A stretch of 64,000 bases of DNA from [Clostridium] fimetarium (GTDB taxonomy: Bacteria; Bacillota; Clostridia; Lachnospirales; Lachnospiraceae), in contig NZ_FOJI01000014.1 of assembly GCF_900111235.1 (NCBI RefSeq), positions 48,247 through 112,246 of the forward strand. The letters are read 5' to 3'. The position numbers and the translations under genes were made by a program. Shown here piece after piece: positions 44,267-53,640 of the stretch (within the stretch, counting starts at the first letter, position 1; every line of letters starts with the position of its first letter). The notes beneath the pieces are model-generated. The model did not search any database and was not told the origin of the DNA. It saw only the letters and a program-made list of their open reading frames with translations.

Positions 44267-45260
44267 AGGCAATCTCTTTTGCAAAACTTCCTAATGTACT
44301 CCACTCAATTCGTTCCATAAAATCTGATGACAAACTTATGCTGCTATCATATGGAACATTGATTTTTTCAATGCTGTCGCAAATTATTTCTTTTCCAATT
44401 TCTAATAAATATGTCTCGAAGCTATTAATCTTCTTTTTGGAGATATAATCTTCTCTCACTGGCATAAGAACTCTTTTACATATCTGCATTAATTTCCACT
44501 GTTCTTTAATTGCATTTGAAATATCTAACACAATTACATCATATGCACTAAAATTTGCTATATAAGTAAATACATCTATCCATTCCTGTGTCGATATATA
44601 AGTCACATCTTCCGCACATTTTATTGGGGGGATATAATTGATTTTCCCAGCATTAGAAACCACCCACTCCAATTGATTCAAGAAACTTTCCTTTGAAATT
44701 TTATAATAATACACTGCGTCAGAAAGATTACCCTTATTCCCTTCGGTAAGGATTTCTCCAAGACCAGAGAATTCTTCTAGATTAATATACAGAACTGAAG
44801 ATTTTTCACCATACGCATTTGCAAGTGCCAATGAAAATGCTGTCTTATATGCATTATTAATTGGAGAATATACTCCAATTATTTCCGCTCTGGTGGATAA
44901 ATCAATATAGGGTCTTGAGCAATAATTCATAACCTCTCTTACAATATTTTCAGAAGACTGATATTTATAAATACCCAAAAGGTCATGCTCATTTCCTTCA
45001 TCTGATATATTAGATACTTCCATATCCTCGCGCAGTACCAATATATTTTCTATTCTTTGCTTTTTAATATTATCTGTAAGTGCATCCTCACTAATCACAA
45101 GAATATCAAGACTATTTTCCTTTAAATATTCTAATAACGGTTCCTCCAAAGTAAATACCAAGGTCTTAAATGGTATCTTCTTTTTCTTATTCATTACATT
45201 CATTAATTTGTGCGCATACTTTTCATCCACATCATAAATTACGCATACACTTTTTTTCAC
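44259..45260 (-). CDS. tadZ: TadZ/CpaE-like pilus protein (ParA-type ATPase)
   Basis: 333 residues from a GTG start with GGGGGA upstream. The N-terminal half looks like a receiver-like domain (SVCVIYDVDEKYAHKLMN ... DILVISEDALT). The C-terminal half has the MinD/ParA-like pattern with AEIIGVYSPINNAYKTAFSLALANAYG in place of a standard Walker A, and YDVIVLDISNAI as the second motif, as in TadZ proteins that localise the pilus machine to a pole. It overlaps tadV and tadA by 4-8 bases, one operon. The Walker A looks degenerate (PINNAYKT with the Lys-Thr kept). Confidence 0.75.
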   Translation of the reverse strand: MKKSVCVIYDVDEKYAHKLMNVMNKKKKIPFKTLVFTLEEPLLEYLKENSLDILVISEDALTDNIKKQRIENILVLREDMEVSNISDEGNEHDLLGIYKYQSSENIVREVMNYCSRPYIDLSTRAEIIGVYSPINNAYKTAFSLALANAYGEKSSVLYINLEEFSGLGEILTEGNKGNLSDAVYYYKISKESFLNQLEWVVSNAGKINYIPPIKCAEDVTYISTQEWIDVFTYIANFSAYDVIVLDISNAIKEQWKLMQICKRVLMPVREDYISKKKINSFETYLLEIGKEIICDSIEKINVPYDSSISLSSDFMERIEWSTLGSFAKEIAYG

Positions 45261-45733
45261 AGAAATCCCCCCTCACTTGCGTGATAAATATTATTTATTA
45301 TTGGTTCTAAAATACTTGCCACAAATATTGCATAACTAAAATGAATCTTATGCATTGAATATCTTTTATTGTTTAAATGCCGTATTTGTAGAAATAATAG
45401 TTTTGATATTCCAATTATTCCTGCAATCACAAAGCAAAAAGCGGTAAATCTTATACTGCTTTTCATCCCTATAACAATGCCAATAACGCATAACAGTTTT
45501 ACATCACCAGCTCCAATACCGCCTATCATAAAGACAGGATATAATAATAGAAATGGTATCGCTAATCCAATTGCAATGCTATATAAGTTATATTGTTCAT
45601 ACAAAAACAGGTGTAAAAATATAGCAGAGATCAAGCCCCACATATTTAGTGAATTTGAAATTTTAAAATATTTGTAGTCCATTATTACAGCGGCACTTAT
45701 TAATGCATATACAAACAGCATTTTATAAATCAC
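45257..45733 (-). CDS. tadV: Prepilin peptidase TadV/CpaA
   Basis: 158 residues with about six spans. The A24 aspartic peptidase signs are DYKYFKISNSLN (first Asp) and GGIGAGDVKLL (second Asp in GxGD). It cleaves the leader of the Flp-type prepilins of the Tad system. GTG start, 7 bases after AGGAGG. First gene of the tad operon visible here; tadB and tadC, which normally follow tadA, are absent after the break. Confidence 0.85.
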   Translation of the reverse strand: MIYKMLFVYALISAAVIMDYKYFKISNSLNMWGLISAIFLHLFLYEQYNLYSIAIGLAIPFLLLYPVFMIGGIGAGDVKLLCVIGIVIGMKSSIRFTAFCFVIAGIIGISKLLFLQIRHLNNKRYSMHKIHFSYAIFVASILEPIINNIYHASEGGFL

Positions 45734-45834
45734 GAATAATCCTCCTAATGTAAAAAATATAGCTTTTGATTGTATGGAGTTACCATTTATTGACTATACT
45801 ACTAGAAAATAAACGTAGAAAGAAGGGATGAAAT

Positions 45835-46077
45835 ATGAAAAGGTTTATAAATTTAAAAAAAGATAAGGAACCTTTGAGTTATGAAGAAAAATATCTTCTT
45901 GAGGAAATAGCATCGACAAAAATCGCTATAGATGTTGCATACTCAAACTTCGAGAATGCGATAGAACCTGACTTGATTGACTGTTATATATATCAATTAA
46001 ATTCAGAGCAGAAAAGATATAAATACTTAATTGAACGTGCTAAAGAAGTACAATTTAAAAGTGAATTATTTTGTTAG
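45835..46077 (+). CDS. DUF2508 (YaaL family) protein
   Basis: 80 residues, MKRFINLKKDKEPLSYEEK then EIASTKIAIDVAYSNFENA, the DUF2508 pattern of small helical proteins of Firmicutes (YaaL of Bacillus, usually next to recR). No recR is near here. GAAGGGATG precedes the ATG. Function unknown. Confidence 0.8.
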   Translation: MKRFINLKKDKEPLSYEEKYLLEEIASTKIAIDVAYSNFENAIEPDLIDCYIYQLNSEQKRYKYLIERAKEVQFKSELFC

Positions 46078-46173
46078 GTATCTATTATGAGATTGTATGT
46101 GTATGAACTTTGAATTAGTTTTCATCCCCAAAACGCGTCAACGTTCATACACTTCCAAATCTGAATTATCTTA

Positions 46174-46283
46174 TGTTATTTATGATTCGTAGTTTAATTA
46201 TGCTTGTATTTTAATTATGATTCATTTTATTTATGATACATATTCTAATTATGATTCGGTTTCTAATTATGATTCGGTTTCTA
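46174..46283. repeat. Degenerate tandem repeats, about 18-20 bases
   Basis: Units built on TAATTATGATTCGG: two near-perfect copies at the right end, with four decayed copies to the left (TTATTTATGATTCG, TTAATTATGCTT and so on). They lie in the converging gap between the DUF2508 gene and the Xre gene. Simple slippage is the easiest explanation. Confidence 0.65.
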
Positions 46284-46293
46284 TACCAGTATC

Positions 46294-46671
46294 TTATTCA
46301 TTATATCTCTTTAGTTCCGTAAAATCTTCAGCCAATTCTATTAGTCGTTGCTTACCGTCAACATTAAGTTTTGAATAATAGGCAATCAATCTCTTTGAAT
46401 GATCTGATAATTCTTCGACTGTGTTACCATTTTCAATCCCATTTTTAGAAAAATCAGTTGGACTAATTCCCAACTTCTTACATATACTTATGACTGTCTC
46501 ATATGCCATTCCAGATACACCTTTGTCTAATGCTGACATCAAGGAGCTGTAAGGCATCTCCATCTCAATTGCAAATTGTCTAACACTCTTGTACTGTGTT
46601 AATATTTCGGTCTTCAAAATCTGTTCTTTTGATAATGTTTCTTCGCTGGTAAACGCTTCTTTCTTACTCAT
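46294..46671 (-). CDS. Xre-type regulator, 125 residues
   Basis: A helix-turn-helix protein: residues 25-75 read QYKSVRQFAIEMEMPYSSLMSALDKGVSG then TVISICKKLGIS, in the Cro/C1 style. The N-terminal 20 residues are Ser/Thr/Glu-rich. The C-terminal part (SKRLIAYYSKLNVDGKQRLIELAEDF) is a helical hairpin typical for such regulators. AGGAGG precedes the ATG. Target unknown; it stands alone. Confidence 0.8.
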   Translation of the reverse strand: MSKKEAFTSEETLSKEQILKTEILTQYKSVRQFAIEMEMPYSSLMSALDKGVSGMAYETVISICKKLGISPTDFSKNGIENGNTVEELSDHSKRLIAYYSKLNVDGKQRLIELAEDFTELKRYNE

Positions 46672-46811
46672 ATGAACCTCCTTCTGAATAAATACTTACT
46701 TCGTGTAAGTCGAGCTTGAAAATATCTTTTATTGTGTTATTACTATAACGCAATTTCGTATAATTGTCAAGGAGAATTCCTATAATCGAAATCATTTATT
46801 TTTATCCACTT

Positions 46812-48365
46812 TTATTCAATACATTTATACGACTCTAACACTGAGAAGTACACATATATGCCGTGCCAATCTGCAGGAGCTGCCCTAAATGGTTTAATCG
46901 GATAATTAAGTAACCAATAATCCAAGTCATGTATAATTTGATGAAATTTATATAATGTTTCTAAATCATGTAGATCAATTGCCGATTGCATTAGAGCGCT
47001 TGCTTTATCAATATCTAAAGAAAAATATTGATTATTTACTATTGCCTTTATTTTTTCCAATGATTGTAGGCATTCAACTCCTGTGTATTCATTTCGGCCC
47101 ATGCGAACTTCTGAATTATCGTAAGAACTAGCAACATAATATATTTCATTCCACATTAAGGAAGTTGAACTTCTGTCTTTCCAATATTGAAGCAGTGTAT
47201 TATCAATCCACCAGTGCATACGGCTAATTTCATAAGTCACAGTTTTCTTATCTTCGTCACTTAGATTTGAAAGTAATATATCTCTGGCTTTTTTACTAAG
47301 TTCTGTGTCGGCTACTAAATTATTATAAGGGTGCACATAATCATCTAGCAAACTTTTTGTTTTTGTAGGGGCCTCCGTTGACGCTTCTGCTACTGCACCT
47401 AAATCACTTTGATTTTCTGTCATTTCAGAATTGCTTCCTGCAGCTGCATATCCACATGATATTAGCGAATCGAAGCTAATGAAAAGTACTATAATCAATG
47501 CCATCATAGAATAACCCGCTTTTTTAGGCTTTTCATCAAAAACATTTTCAATTCGCTTTTTCATCATTCTTTTACTGCCATAGAAACATGTCGTTATTGC
47601 TAAATCTCTCTTTTTTCCCTGCGATATAGAATCCAATATTGTTTCACTATACTGGGCTCGCTGGGACTTATCCATCTTCTCGGTGACCTTTTTATCACAT
47701 ACAAGCTCTACGTCATTATAGCTGAATTTTGTCATAATATGAATAAATGGATTGAACCAATACAGACTCGTAATTACCATCATAAATATTTTATACCATC
47801 CGTCATGATTTTTAATATGCATAAATTCATGATGAAAAATATTAGATACATCTTCCATAGAATAGGTTTCATGCGGAAGTATCATAACTGGCTGAAATAC
47901 GCCTAAAACCATCGCTGTTTTTACTTTTTCACCTTGATAAAGTGGAATGACCTTTTTTATATGCTGTTCATTCTTGATCTGATTAAATGTATCTAAGATT
48001 TTTTGATCTTTCACCTTTTTAGCTGAGTCCATAATATCATTTCTAAAATGCCAAAAATTAAGTTGTTGCATCCTTAAATAAACAAATACACCGGTTAGCC
48101 AGATAAGGATTAAAACTATAGTTAACGGCATAGTCCACCCATTTTGCGTTATACTAAAGTTGATTTTAGGCAACTTAATTAATGCATTTGTAAATGAAAA
48201 ATCAAATGGAATAATCAATCTAACAGCCAGTATAATCCATAATGTTTTTCTCCATTTTACTCCAAAATTTTTATTGGCGTATGGAAGAATCAATATAATA
48301 ATTATGATTATCATGGTTGTTGATATCATAAGTTCACACAAATTATAAAAAAGTGTCTCTAGCAT
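46812..48365 (-). CDS. M56/BlaR1-type sensor protease with an unusual outer domain
   Basis: 517 residues. About four N-terminal spans carry the M56 site HEFMH at 179-183 and downstream DVELVCDKKV; a last span at about 290-310 (YSMMALIIVLFISFDSLI) is followed by an extracellular domain of about 200 residues. In BlaR1/MecR1 this outer part is a penicillin-binding sensor with SxxK; none is visible here, the region being helical and Trp/Tyr-rich. It probably senses something else and relieves the BlaI-type repressor encoded just upstream. No beta-lactamase is nearby. Confidence 0.85.
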   Translation of the reverse strand: MLETLFYNLCELMISTTMIIIIIILILPYANKNFGVKWRKTLWIILAVRLIIPFDFSFTNALIKLPKINFSITQNGWTMPLTIVLILIWLTGVFVYLRMQQLNFWHFRNDIMDSAKKVKDQKILDTFNQIKNEQHIKKVIPLYQGEKVKTAMVLGVFQPVMILPHETYSMEDVSNIFHHEFMHIKNHDGWYKIFMMVITSLYWFNPFIHIMTKFSYNDVELVCDKKVTEKMDKSQRAQYSETILDSISQGKKRDLAITTCFYGSKRMMKKRIENVFDEKPKKAGYSMMALIIVLFISFDSLISCGYAAAGSNSEMTENQSDLGAVAEASTEAPTKTKSLLDDYVHPYNNLVADTELSKKARDILLSNLSDEDKKTVTYEISRMHWWIDNTLLQYWKDRSSTSLMWNEIYYVASSYDNSEVRMGRNEYTGVECLQSLEKIKAIVNNQYFSLDIDKASALMQSAIDLHDLETLYKFHQIIHDLDYWLLNYPIKPFRAAPADWHGIYVYFSVLESYKCIE

Positions 48366-48391
48366 AAATTACTTCCCTCCCCTTTTCAAAT

Positions 48392-48766
48392 CTACTTTCC
48401 TCTTCTTTTCTCATCTATAAAATTCTGTAACTCTTTAATATCATCCTCACTAAGATTATCCCCATCATATAATGCTGTCATAAAGCTTTTGACAGAATTG
48501 TGATACATTTTCTGAAGAATAGACTTGCTTTCTTTTCGTGTATAATCCTGTTCTTTGATAATAGGAGTATAAATATTTGATTTTCCCTGCTTTTTGATTT
48601 TGAGAAATCCCTTCTCTTCTAATCTAGATAAAAATGACAATATTGCGGTTGGGGATAATTTTCTTTCATCATTGAGCCCCTCTTCAATCTCTGTTCTTGT
48701 AACAGGCTTTTCTGCTCGCCATATAATCATCATTAGTTCTAACTCCGAATCCGGTAATCGTTTCAT
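48392..48766 (-). CDS. BlaI/MecI-family repressor
   Basis: 124 residues, a winged helix-turn-helix: LPDSELELMMIIWRAEKPVTR, then SPTAILSFLSRLEEKGFLKIKKQGKSN as recognition part and wing. The C-terminal part is a dimerisation helix region. AGGG precedes the ATG and the sensor follows 27 bases later. Such repressors are cut or displaced when the partner senses its signal. Likely autoregulated. Confidence 0.88.
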   Translation of the reverse strand: MKRLPDSELELMMIIWRAEKPVTRTEIEEGLNDERKLSPTAILSFLSRLEEKGFLKIKKQGKSNIYTPIIKEQDYTRKESKSILQKMYHNSVKSFMTALYDGDNLSEDDIKELQNFIDEKRRGK

Positions 48767-48921
48767 TTTTGTCCCTCTATTCTACTTCTGCATTTGCAGA
48801 ACATATTTATATTCTACATTTGCTTAATATAAATGTCAAGGTGTATTACCTACCTATTCTATAATAAAATGTAACGATACATTTAATTCTTAATTATTTG
48901 TAAATATTACCAAAGTTTCTA

Positions 48922-48990
48922 TTGACAACTATATCGTCTTACGATATAGTTTTATTACGGTAGCCGATATAACGTCCGACGATACATCGA
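48922..48990 (+). promoter_or_regulatory. Promoter and operator of the PadR-exporter operon
   Basis: -35 TTGACA (48922-48927) and -10 TATAGT (48945-48950) with 17 bases between. The palindrome CTATATCGTCTTACGATATAG (21 bases, positions 48929-48949) overlaps the -10. A second similar half-palindrome, CGATATAACGTCCGACGATA, follows (48965-48984). This is the expected layout for a PadR repressor that controls its own operon. Confidence 0.75.
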
Positions 48991-49025
48991 CTCCAAACCA
49001 AAATTTTACGAAAGGAGCTTTCCTT

Positions 49026-49355
49026 ATGCCTGAAAGTAATGAAAGAGGAGCATTGACAGAAGCTGTATATTATATTTTGCTATCACTATACCAGCCTATG
49101 CATGGGTATGGAATAATGCAAAATGTTAGTGCATTAAGCCATGGTCGAGTTAATTTAGGACCAGGCACTCTATATGGCGCAATTAATACGCTTCTTGAAA
49201 AACATTTAATCGAATCATTTTCTACTGATGATAAATCAAGAAAAAAGCAATATATTATCACTACTTTAGGCAAAGAAATTATAATCAGCGAGATTGAACG
49301 GCTTAATGAGCTAATAATGAATGGGAATCAGATAGTAAAGGAGAACGTAGAGTGA
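49026..49355 (+). CDS. PadR-family repressor
   Basis: 109 residues, typical length. The winged-helix part reads TEAVYYILLSLYQPMHGYGIMQNVSALS, then LGPGTLYGAINTLLEKHLIESF, the PadR signature. A short C-terminal dimer helix follows. AAAGGAG upstream of the ATG. The next gene starts with GTG overlapping the PadR stop, so the operon is padR-DUF2812-ABC ATPase-ABC permease. It probably represses this exporter until a ligand (often a lipophilic drug) binds. Confidence 0.9.
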   Translation: MPESNERGALTEAVYYILLSLYQPMHGYGIMQNVSALSHGRVNLGPGTLYGAINTLLEKHLIESFSTDDKSRKKQYIITTLGKEIIISEIERLNELIMNGNQIVKENVE

Positions 49356-49912
49356 AACATACCACATTTAAATTTTTTTATAATTATGAAAAAGAAGAAC
49401 GATGGATTAATTCTATGTCCGCAAAAGGAATGGCACTTGTAGATTATTTCTGGGCTAGATATGTTTTCGAAGAGGAAGAGCCCGGAAAATATATTTATAA
49501 AATTGAATTTCTGGATAAAATGGGAAGCAAGAATATTGAAAATATTGCTTATGTTAATTTTCTTGAAGACCTTGGGGTTGAATGCGTCGGTATCTACATG
49601 CATTGGGCCACGTTTAGAAAAAAGGCAAAAGAGGGTCCATTTGAAATATTCACTGATTTGAATTCCAGAATCAAAAGCTGTAGGAAAATGTCAAGGTGGT
49701 GGCTTTCTCTTGCTGCGTTTGAAGGTGCAATTGGATTATACGAATCGATATTAGCAGCCATACAGCTTTCAATTGGCAAGTTTTCGTTTTTATCAACCGT
49801 TATATTTCCATCACTTATCATGGCATTTGCAATTCTATTCTTTTCATTAGGATGGTCTATCAGAGCGAAGCTAAAAGAACTTATAAAAGAAAGCAAGATT
49901 TATGAAGCATAA
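49352..49912 (+). CDS. DUF2812 membrane protein
   Basis: 186 residues. The N-terminal domain matches DUF2812 (KFFYNYEKEERWINSMSAKGMAL ... YKIEFLDK). Two spans follow (about 115-135 and 145-165). Such proteins are often placed between a PadR regulator and an ABC exporter in Firmicutes; their role is unknown. GTG start overlapping the padR stop. Confidence 0.85.
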   Translation: MKHTTFKFFYNYEKEERWINSMSAKGMALVDYFWARYVFEEEEPGKYIYKIEFLDKMGSKNIENIAYVNFLEDLGVECVGIYMHWATFRKKAKEGPFEIFTDLNSRIKSCRKMSRWWLSLAAFEGAIGLYESILAAIQLSIGKFSFLSTVIFPSLIMAFAILFFSLGWSIRAKLKELIKESKIYEA

Positions 49913-49947
49913 TAAAGGTAGCGGTAAAAGGCTGAATGGAGGAAATA

Positions 49948-50862
49948 ATGAGGTTAGAGGTAAAAGATATTAAGAAATCATTTGGTGACAATGAGGTACT
50001 TCATGGTGTATCTTTTGATGTCGAAAGCGGCAAAGCGTTAGGCCTTTTAGGTCGAAACGGAGCTGGTAAAACAACTACCATGCGTATTCTTATGGATGTG
50101 TTTCACAGTAATTCCGGGGAAATATTACTAGATGGGAAAAAGTTTGTACAAAGAAATCATCAGATCGGATATTTACCCGAAGAAAGAGGATTATACCCTA
50201 AGAAAACTGTCATTGAACAGATGGTATATCTTGCAAGGCTAAGGGGGATTTCTAAGGCAAATGCCATTGCCAATTCAAAAAAATGGCTTACAAGACTTGA
50301 GGTTATCGATTATGAAAAGAAGAAATTAGAAACATTATCAAAAGGTAATCAGCAGAAAGTTCAGCTTGCATCAACACTTGTATGCAACCCTGATATTATA
50401 ATATTGGATGAACCATTTAGCGGACTTGATCCAATCAATTCACAGATTTTACAGCAAGTGGTAAGGGAATTGATTTCTGAAAATAAAATAGTCATTTTCT
50501 CAAGCCATCAGATGAGCTATGTCGAAGAATTTTGTGAAGATATTGCAATTATTAACCATGGTGAAGTTGTTCTATCCGGTGATTTGGATAAAATCAAACT
50601 TGAATACGGTGAAAAACAGTTAGTACTTTCAGCAGTGAATCTTAGTCTCGATGAATTAGAGTCAAGATGCGCAGGCGAATTAAGTGACCTTCTAGAAATT
50701 ACAGGAAAGATAAAAGATACCTTAATTATCAAAATTCATGATGGTGTTACTAGAAATGCATTACTTACTGCAATAATTAGTAAAAACATTGAAGTTGAAC
50801 ATTTTGAAACTTATAAACCATCACTAAATGACATATTCATAGCAAAGGTTGGTGAAGAATAA
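49948..50862 (+). CDS. ABC exporter ATP-binding protein
   Basis: 304 residues from ATG 49948 (MRLEVKDIKKSFG), after GGAGG. Walker A is GRNGAGKTT, the signature is TLSKGNQQKVQ, and Walker B is DIIILDEPFSGLD; the C-terminal DUF4162-like tail fits ABC-2 drug or lipid exporters. It powers the permease encoded next (start overlapping the stop by one base). Confidence 0.93.
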   Translation: MRLEVKDIKKSFGDNEVLHGVSFDVESGKALGLLGRNGAGKTTTMRILMDVFHSNSGEILLDGKKFVQRNHQIGYLPEERGLYPKKTVIEQMVYLARLRGISKANAIANSKKWLTRLEVIDYEKKKLETLSKGNQQKVQLASTLVCNPDIIILDEPFSGLDPINSQILQQVVRELISENKIVIFSSHQMSYVEEFCEDIAIINHGEVVLSGDLDKIKLEYGEKQLVLSAVNLSLDELESRCAGELSDLLEITGKIKDTLIIKIHDGVTRNALLTAIISKNIEVEHFETYKPSLNDIFIAKVGEE

Positions 50863-52139
50863 TGAAGAAATTTTTGGTAGTACTACAATATGAATTAAAA
50901 AATTATTTTAAAAATAAAAGCTATATGATTTCAACTATTTTCCTCATCGCTCTTGTCGGCATAGGAATGTTTCTCCCACGTTTCTTTGATATGTCCGGAA
51001 TTCTTGGGACCCCACAAAAAACTGAGAGTGCTCAAAATGTAAACGAATCTGACAAATCAAAGAGTGCCCAAGATGCAAAAGAATTAAAGAACATGATAAT
51101 ATATGATAAAACCGGATCTCTAAATGATTTGACACTTTTGAATAGCGTTTTCAGCGATGTGAAATGGCAGATTGCCACCAATGAAAATGATGTGAAGAAT
51201 TCGGTGAAAGAAGATAAATCAGAAGCAGGATTTGTTGTTAACTCTCTAACAAGTTATGATTATTACATTTATGACAAAAGTATGTCAGACAGTAATACTT
51301 ACTCATTTAATGGGATTATGACAACGATCAATCAGATAAATTACTGTGCCGCGAACGGCCTCGATTACTCAACTGTCGTTACTGCTTTTAACCCAACAAT
51401 CTCCTCCAATGAGCAGATTCTTGGAAAAGATATGACTCAGAATTTCTGGTACTGCTATATTCTTGTAATTGTAATCTTCATGGCCATCATTATATATGGA
51501 ATAATGATAGCAACCTCTGTTACACAGGAAAAGAGCAACCGAACGATTGAACTCTTAATTACAAGTACGAATCCAAACAGTTTATTATTTGGCAAGGTTA
51601 TTGCTGGTGCAATTGCAAGTCTTGGCCAGGTCGGTTTAATACTCTGCGTAGCTGTATTTTCATATAGATTCAATCAGGCTGCATGGGGAAATAAACTTGA
51701 TATGATTCTTGCAATTCCAAATAGTGTACTCATTACTTTTGGAATGTTTGGAATCGGCGGATTCCTATTTTATGCATTCATCTATGGTGCAATGGGCGCC
51801 TTAGTATCAAAGACCGAAGATATCAACAAAAGTGCTGGTAGCGTACAGATGATTATTATGATCGTATATTTTGTTGTATTAGTTCAATTATCTAATATAA
51901 ATGGAATCGTTATTAAAATAGCATCTTTCTTACCCTTCAGTTCATATAGTGCAATGTTTGCACGAGTTGCAATGGGAACCGTTGCACCATGGGAAATTGC
52001 TGTATCGTTTCTAATACTAGTTGTATCAATCGTACTTGTCGGTATGTTTGGTGCTAAAATTTACAGAATGGGAACGCTTCGTTATGGCAATCCAATAAAA
52101 TTATCAAATGCAATTAAATATTTAAAGCACAATAAATAA
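50862..52139 (+). CDS. ABC-2 type permease
   Basis: 425 residues. One N-terminal span (about 20-40), a large outer loop with charged repeats (about 55-190), then five or six spans in the C-terminal half (YCYILVIVIFMAIIIYGIMI and others), the layout of ABC-2 exporters such as NatB. It forms the membrane part of the exporter regulated by PadR. Expected substrates include sodium or drugs; not decidable here. Confidence 0.88.
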   Translation: MKKFLVVLQYELKNYFKNKSYMISTIFLIALVGIGMFLPRFFDMSGILGTPQKTESAQNVNESDKSKSAQDAKELKNMIIYDKTGSLNDLTLLNSVFSDVKWQIATNENDVKNSVKEDKSEAGFVVNSLTSYDYYIYDKSMSDSNTYSFNGIMTTINQINYCAANGLDYSTVVTAFNPTISSNEQILGKDMTQNFWYCYILVIVIFMAIIIYGIMIATSVTQEKSNRTIELLITSTNPNSLLFGKVIAGAIASLGQVGLILCVAVFSYRFNQAAWGNKLDMILAIPNSVLITFGMFGIGGFLFYAFIYGAMGALVSKTEDINKSAGSVQMIIMIVYFVVLVQLSNINGIVIKIASFLPFSSYSAMFARVAMGTVAPWEIAVSFLILVVSIVLVGMFGAKIYRMGTLRYGNPIKLSNAIKYLKHNK

Positions 52140-52182
52140 AATGAAATAAAACAACCACATACTAGCTATTTTAAGTTAAACA

Positions 52183-52231
52183 TAAGTGTAACTGCTCAAC
52201 CATTTACAATTTGGTCTAGCAGTTACACTTA
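52183..52231. terminator. Bidirectional terminator
   Basis: Arms TAAGTGTAACTGCT and AGCAGTTACACTTA between two converging operons, with T-rich flanks on both sides. Confidence 0.85.
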
Positions 52232-52268
52232 TTTACTTTAACATATAATCATCACATAACAGTTCAAT

Positions 52269-52877
52269 TTATTTCTGTTCAAACCTTATTCGTATTGCTT
52301 CACATAACAATGCAACAGTTCCATCAACACCATAAGTATTTACATCAATCATAACATGCTTATCATATCTATCTCCACGGTTTTTCCCCGTAACATATTT
52401 ATAATAATTATGACGTTGTTTATCAATACGTTTTATCATCTTATCTGCATTTTTTATGCTCAGTTCGTATGTTAATGCTATATGATCTATTCTTGTTTCC
52501 AAAGGCGCATATAAAAAGAAATTTAGAACATTTGGATACTCTTTTAAAATATAATCAGAGCAACGTCCAAACATTATGCAGGATTCATTCTTATCCGCAA
52601 TTTCACGTATGACTTCTGCTTGCGTAGTAATTGCCTTTTCAGAATAAAATGCAGTTGATGAACCATATCCAAAATCAGCAAATAAACGATTTTGTTTCAT
52701 ATTCATAATTTCATCTGATTCTTTAATTGTATCTATATTAACGCCTGCTTTCTGAGCTGTTAGATCCACAAGATCCTTGTCATAAAAGGGAACACCTAAT
52801 TTACTTGCAAGTGACCTTCCGATTTCCCTGGCATTACATCCAAACTCTCTACTTATTGTTATAATATATTTACTCAT
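52269..52877 (-). CDS. Cytidylate kinase-like family protein
   Basis: 202 residues. YIITISREFGCNAREIGRSLASKLGVPFYDKDLV is the family start (AAA_26), with a P-loop that lacks the usual GKS, and a lid region (IDKQRHNYYKYVTGKN). Typical of many gut Firmicutes. Predicted to bind nucleotides; the substrate is not known. AAGGAGG precedes the ATG. It follows the amino-acid ABC operon after a short gap and may be last in that operon. Confidence 0.8.
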   Translation of the reverse strand: MSKYIITISREFGCNAREIGRSLASKLGVPFYDKDLVDLTAQKAGVNIDTIKESDEIMNMKQNRLFADFGYGSSTAFYSEKAITTQAEVIREIADKNESCIMFGRCSDYILKEYPNVLNFFLYAPLETRIDHIALTYELSIKNADKMIKRIDKQRHNYYKYVTGKNRGDRYDKHVMIDVNTYGVDGTVALLCEAIRIRFEQK

Positions 52878-52904
52878 TTATAGAATCCCTCCTTATCATC
52901 ATAA

Positions 52905-53621
52905 CTAACGTCTTCCTTTATTCAACTTTCTTTCCAGTAACCTTACTAAAAGTCCCAAAGGTATACAAATCACCAAATAAACACCAGCCACTATGGTATA
53001 GGATTCGATTGTAAGGAATGTCTGAGCCGTATAAGCTTTTGTTGTCATCAAGAATTCCTGTGCTGTAATATAGGCCATTAATGAAGTATCTTTAACCATC
53101 ATTACCAAATAATTTCCAAATACAGGGACCGAATTACGAAAGGCTTGAGGAATTACGATTCTAAGCATCGCCTCACGTGGTGAAAATCCTAATGCTAATG
53201 CAGCTTCCATCTGTCCATCATCTATTGATATAATAGCAGATCTTATTACTTCTGATATATATGTTCCATAATTGATAGCAAGCCCTATAATACCTGCGGT
53301 TGTTGATTTTATATTGAAAGTATAATTGGTAAATCCCATGAGACTTGCTATGATATTAACAATGATTGGAATAACATAGTATATATACACCATTTGAACT
53401 AATAATGGGGTTCCTCTAATAAACTCTTGAAAAATAATAATAATACGATTTAATATCTTATTTTTTGATACTCTTCCTAATGCAAGTAAAAATCCAATAA
53501 TAATAGCGAATATAAAACCAATTATCGTAGCTAACACAACAATTTGTAATGCACTTCCTAACAATTTCGGAAGCAACTCTTGTATAGCTTTAGGAAAATT
53601 TAAATTTTTTACTACTTCCAT
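52905..53621 (-). CDS. Polar amino-acid ABC transporter permease
   Basis: 238 residues from ATG 53621 (MEVVKNLNFP), with TTAGGAG at 9 bases. About five spans and the EAA-type loop EAALALGFSPREAMLRIVIPQAFRNSVP of HisM/GlnP-type permeases. It imports amino acids with the ATPase and binding protein encoded upstream. Likely homodimer. Confidence 0.92.
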   Translation of the reverse strand: MEVVKNLNFPKAIQELLPKLLGSALQIVVLATIIGFIFAIIIGFLLALGRVSKNKILNRIIIIFQEFIRGTPLLVQMVYIYYVIPIIVNIIASLMGFTNYTFNIKSTTAGIIGLAINYGTYISEVIRSAIISIDDGQMEAALALGFSPREAMLRIVIPQAFRNSVPVFGNYLVMMVKDTSLMAYITAQEFLMTTKAYTAQTFLTIESYTIVAGVYLVICIPLGLLVRLLERKLNKGRR

Positions 53622-53640
53622 ATGCGTCATCTCCTAATTG

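Noticed and set aside
46174..46283. CRISPR-like array
   Set aside because: Units are contiguous decayed tandem repeats with no spacers and no cas genes nearby.
53395..53415. AATGGGGTT on the plus strand as an opposite-orientation motif copy
   Set aside because: It has T in place of A after GGGGT and lies in the chromosomal part within a transporter gene.
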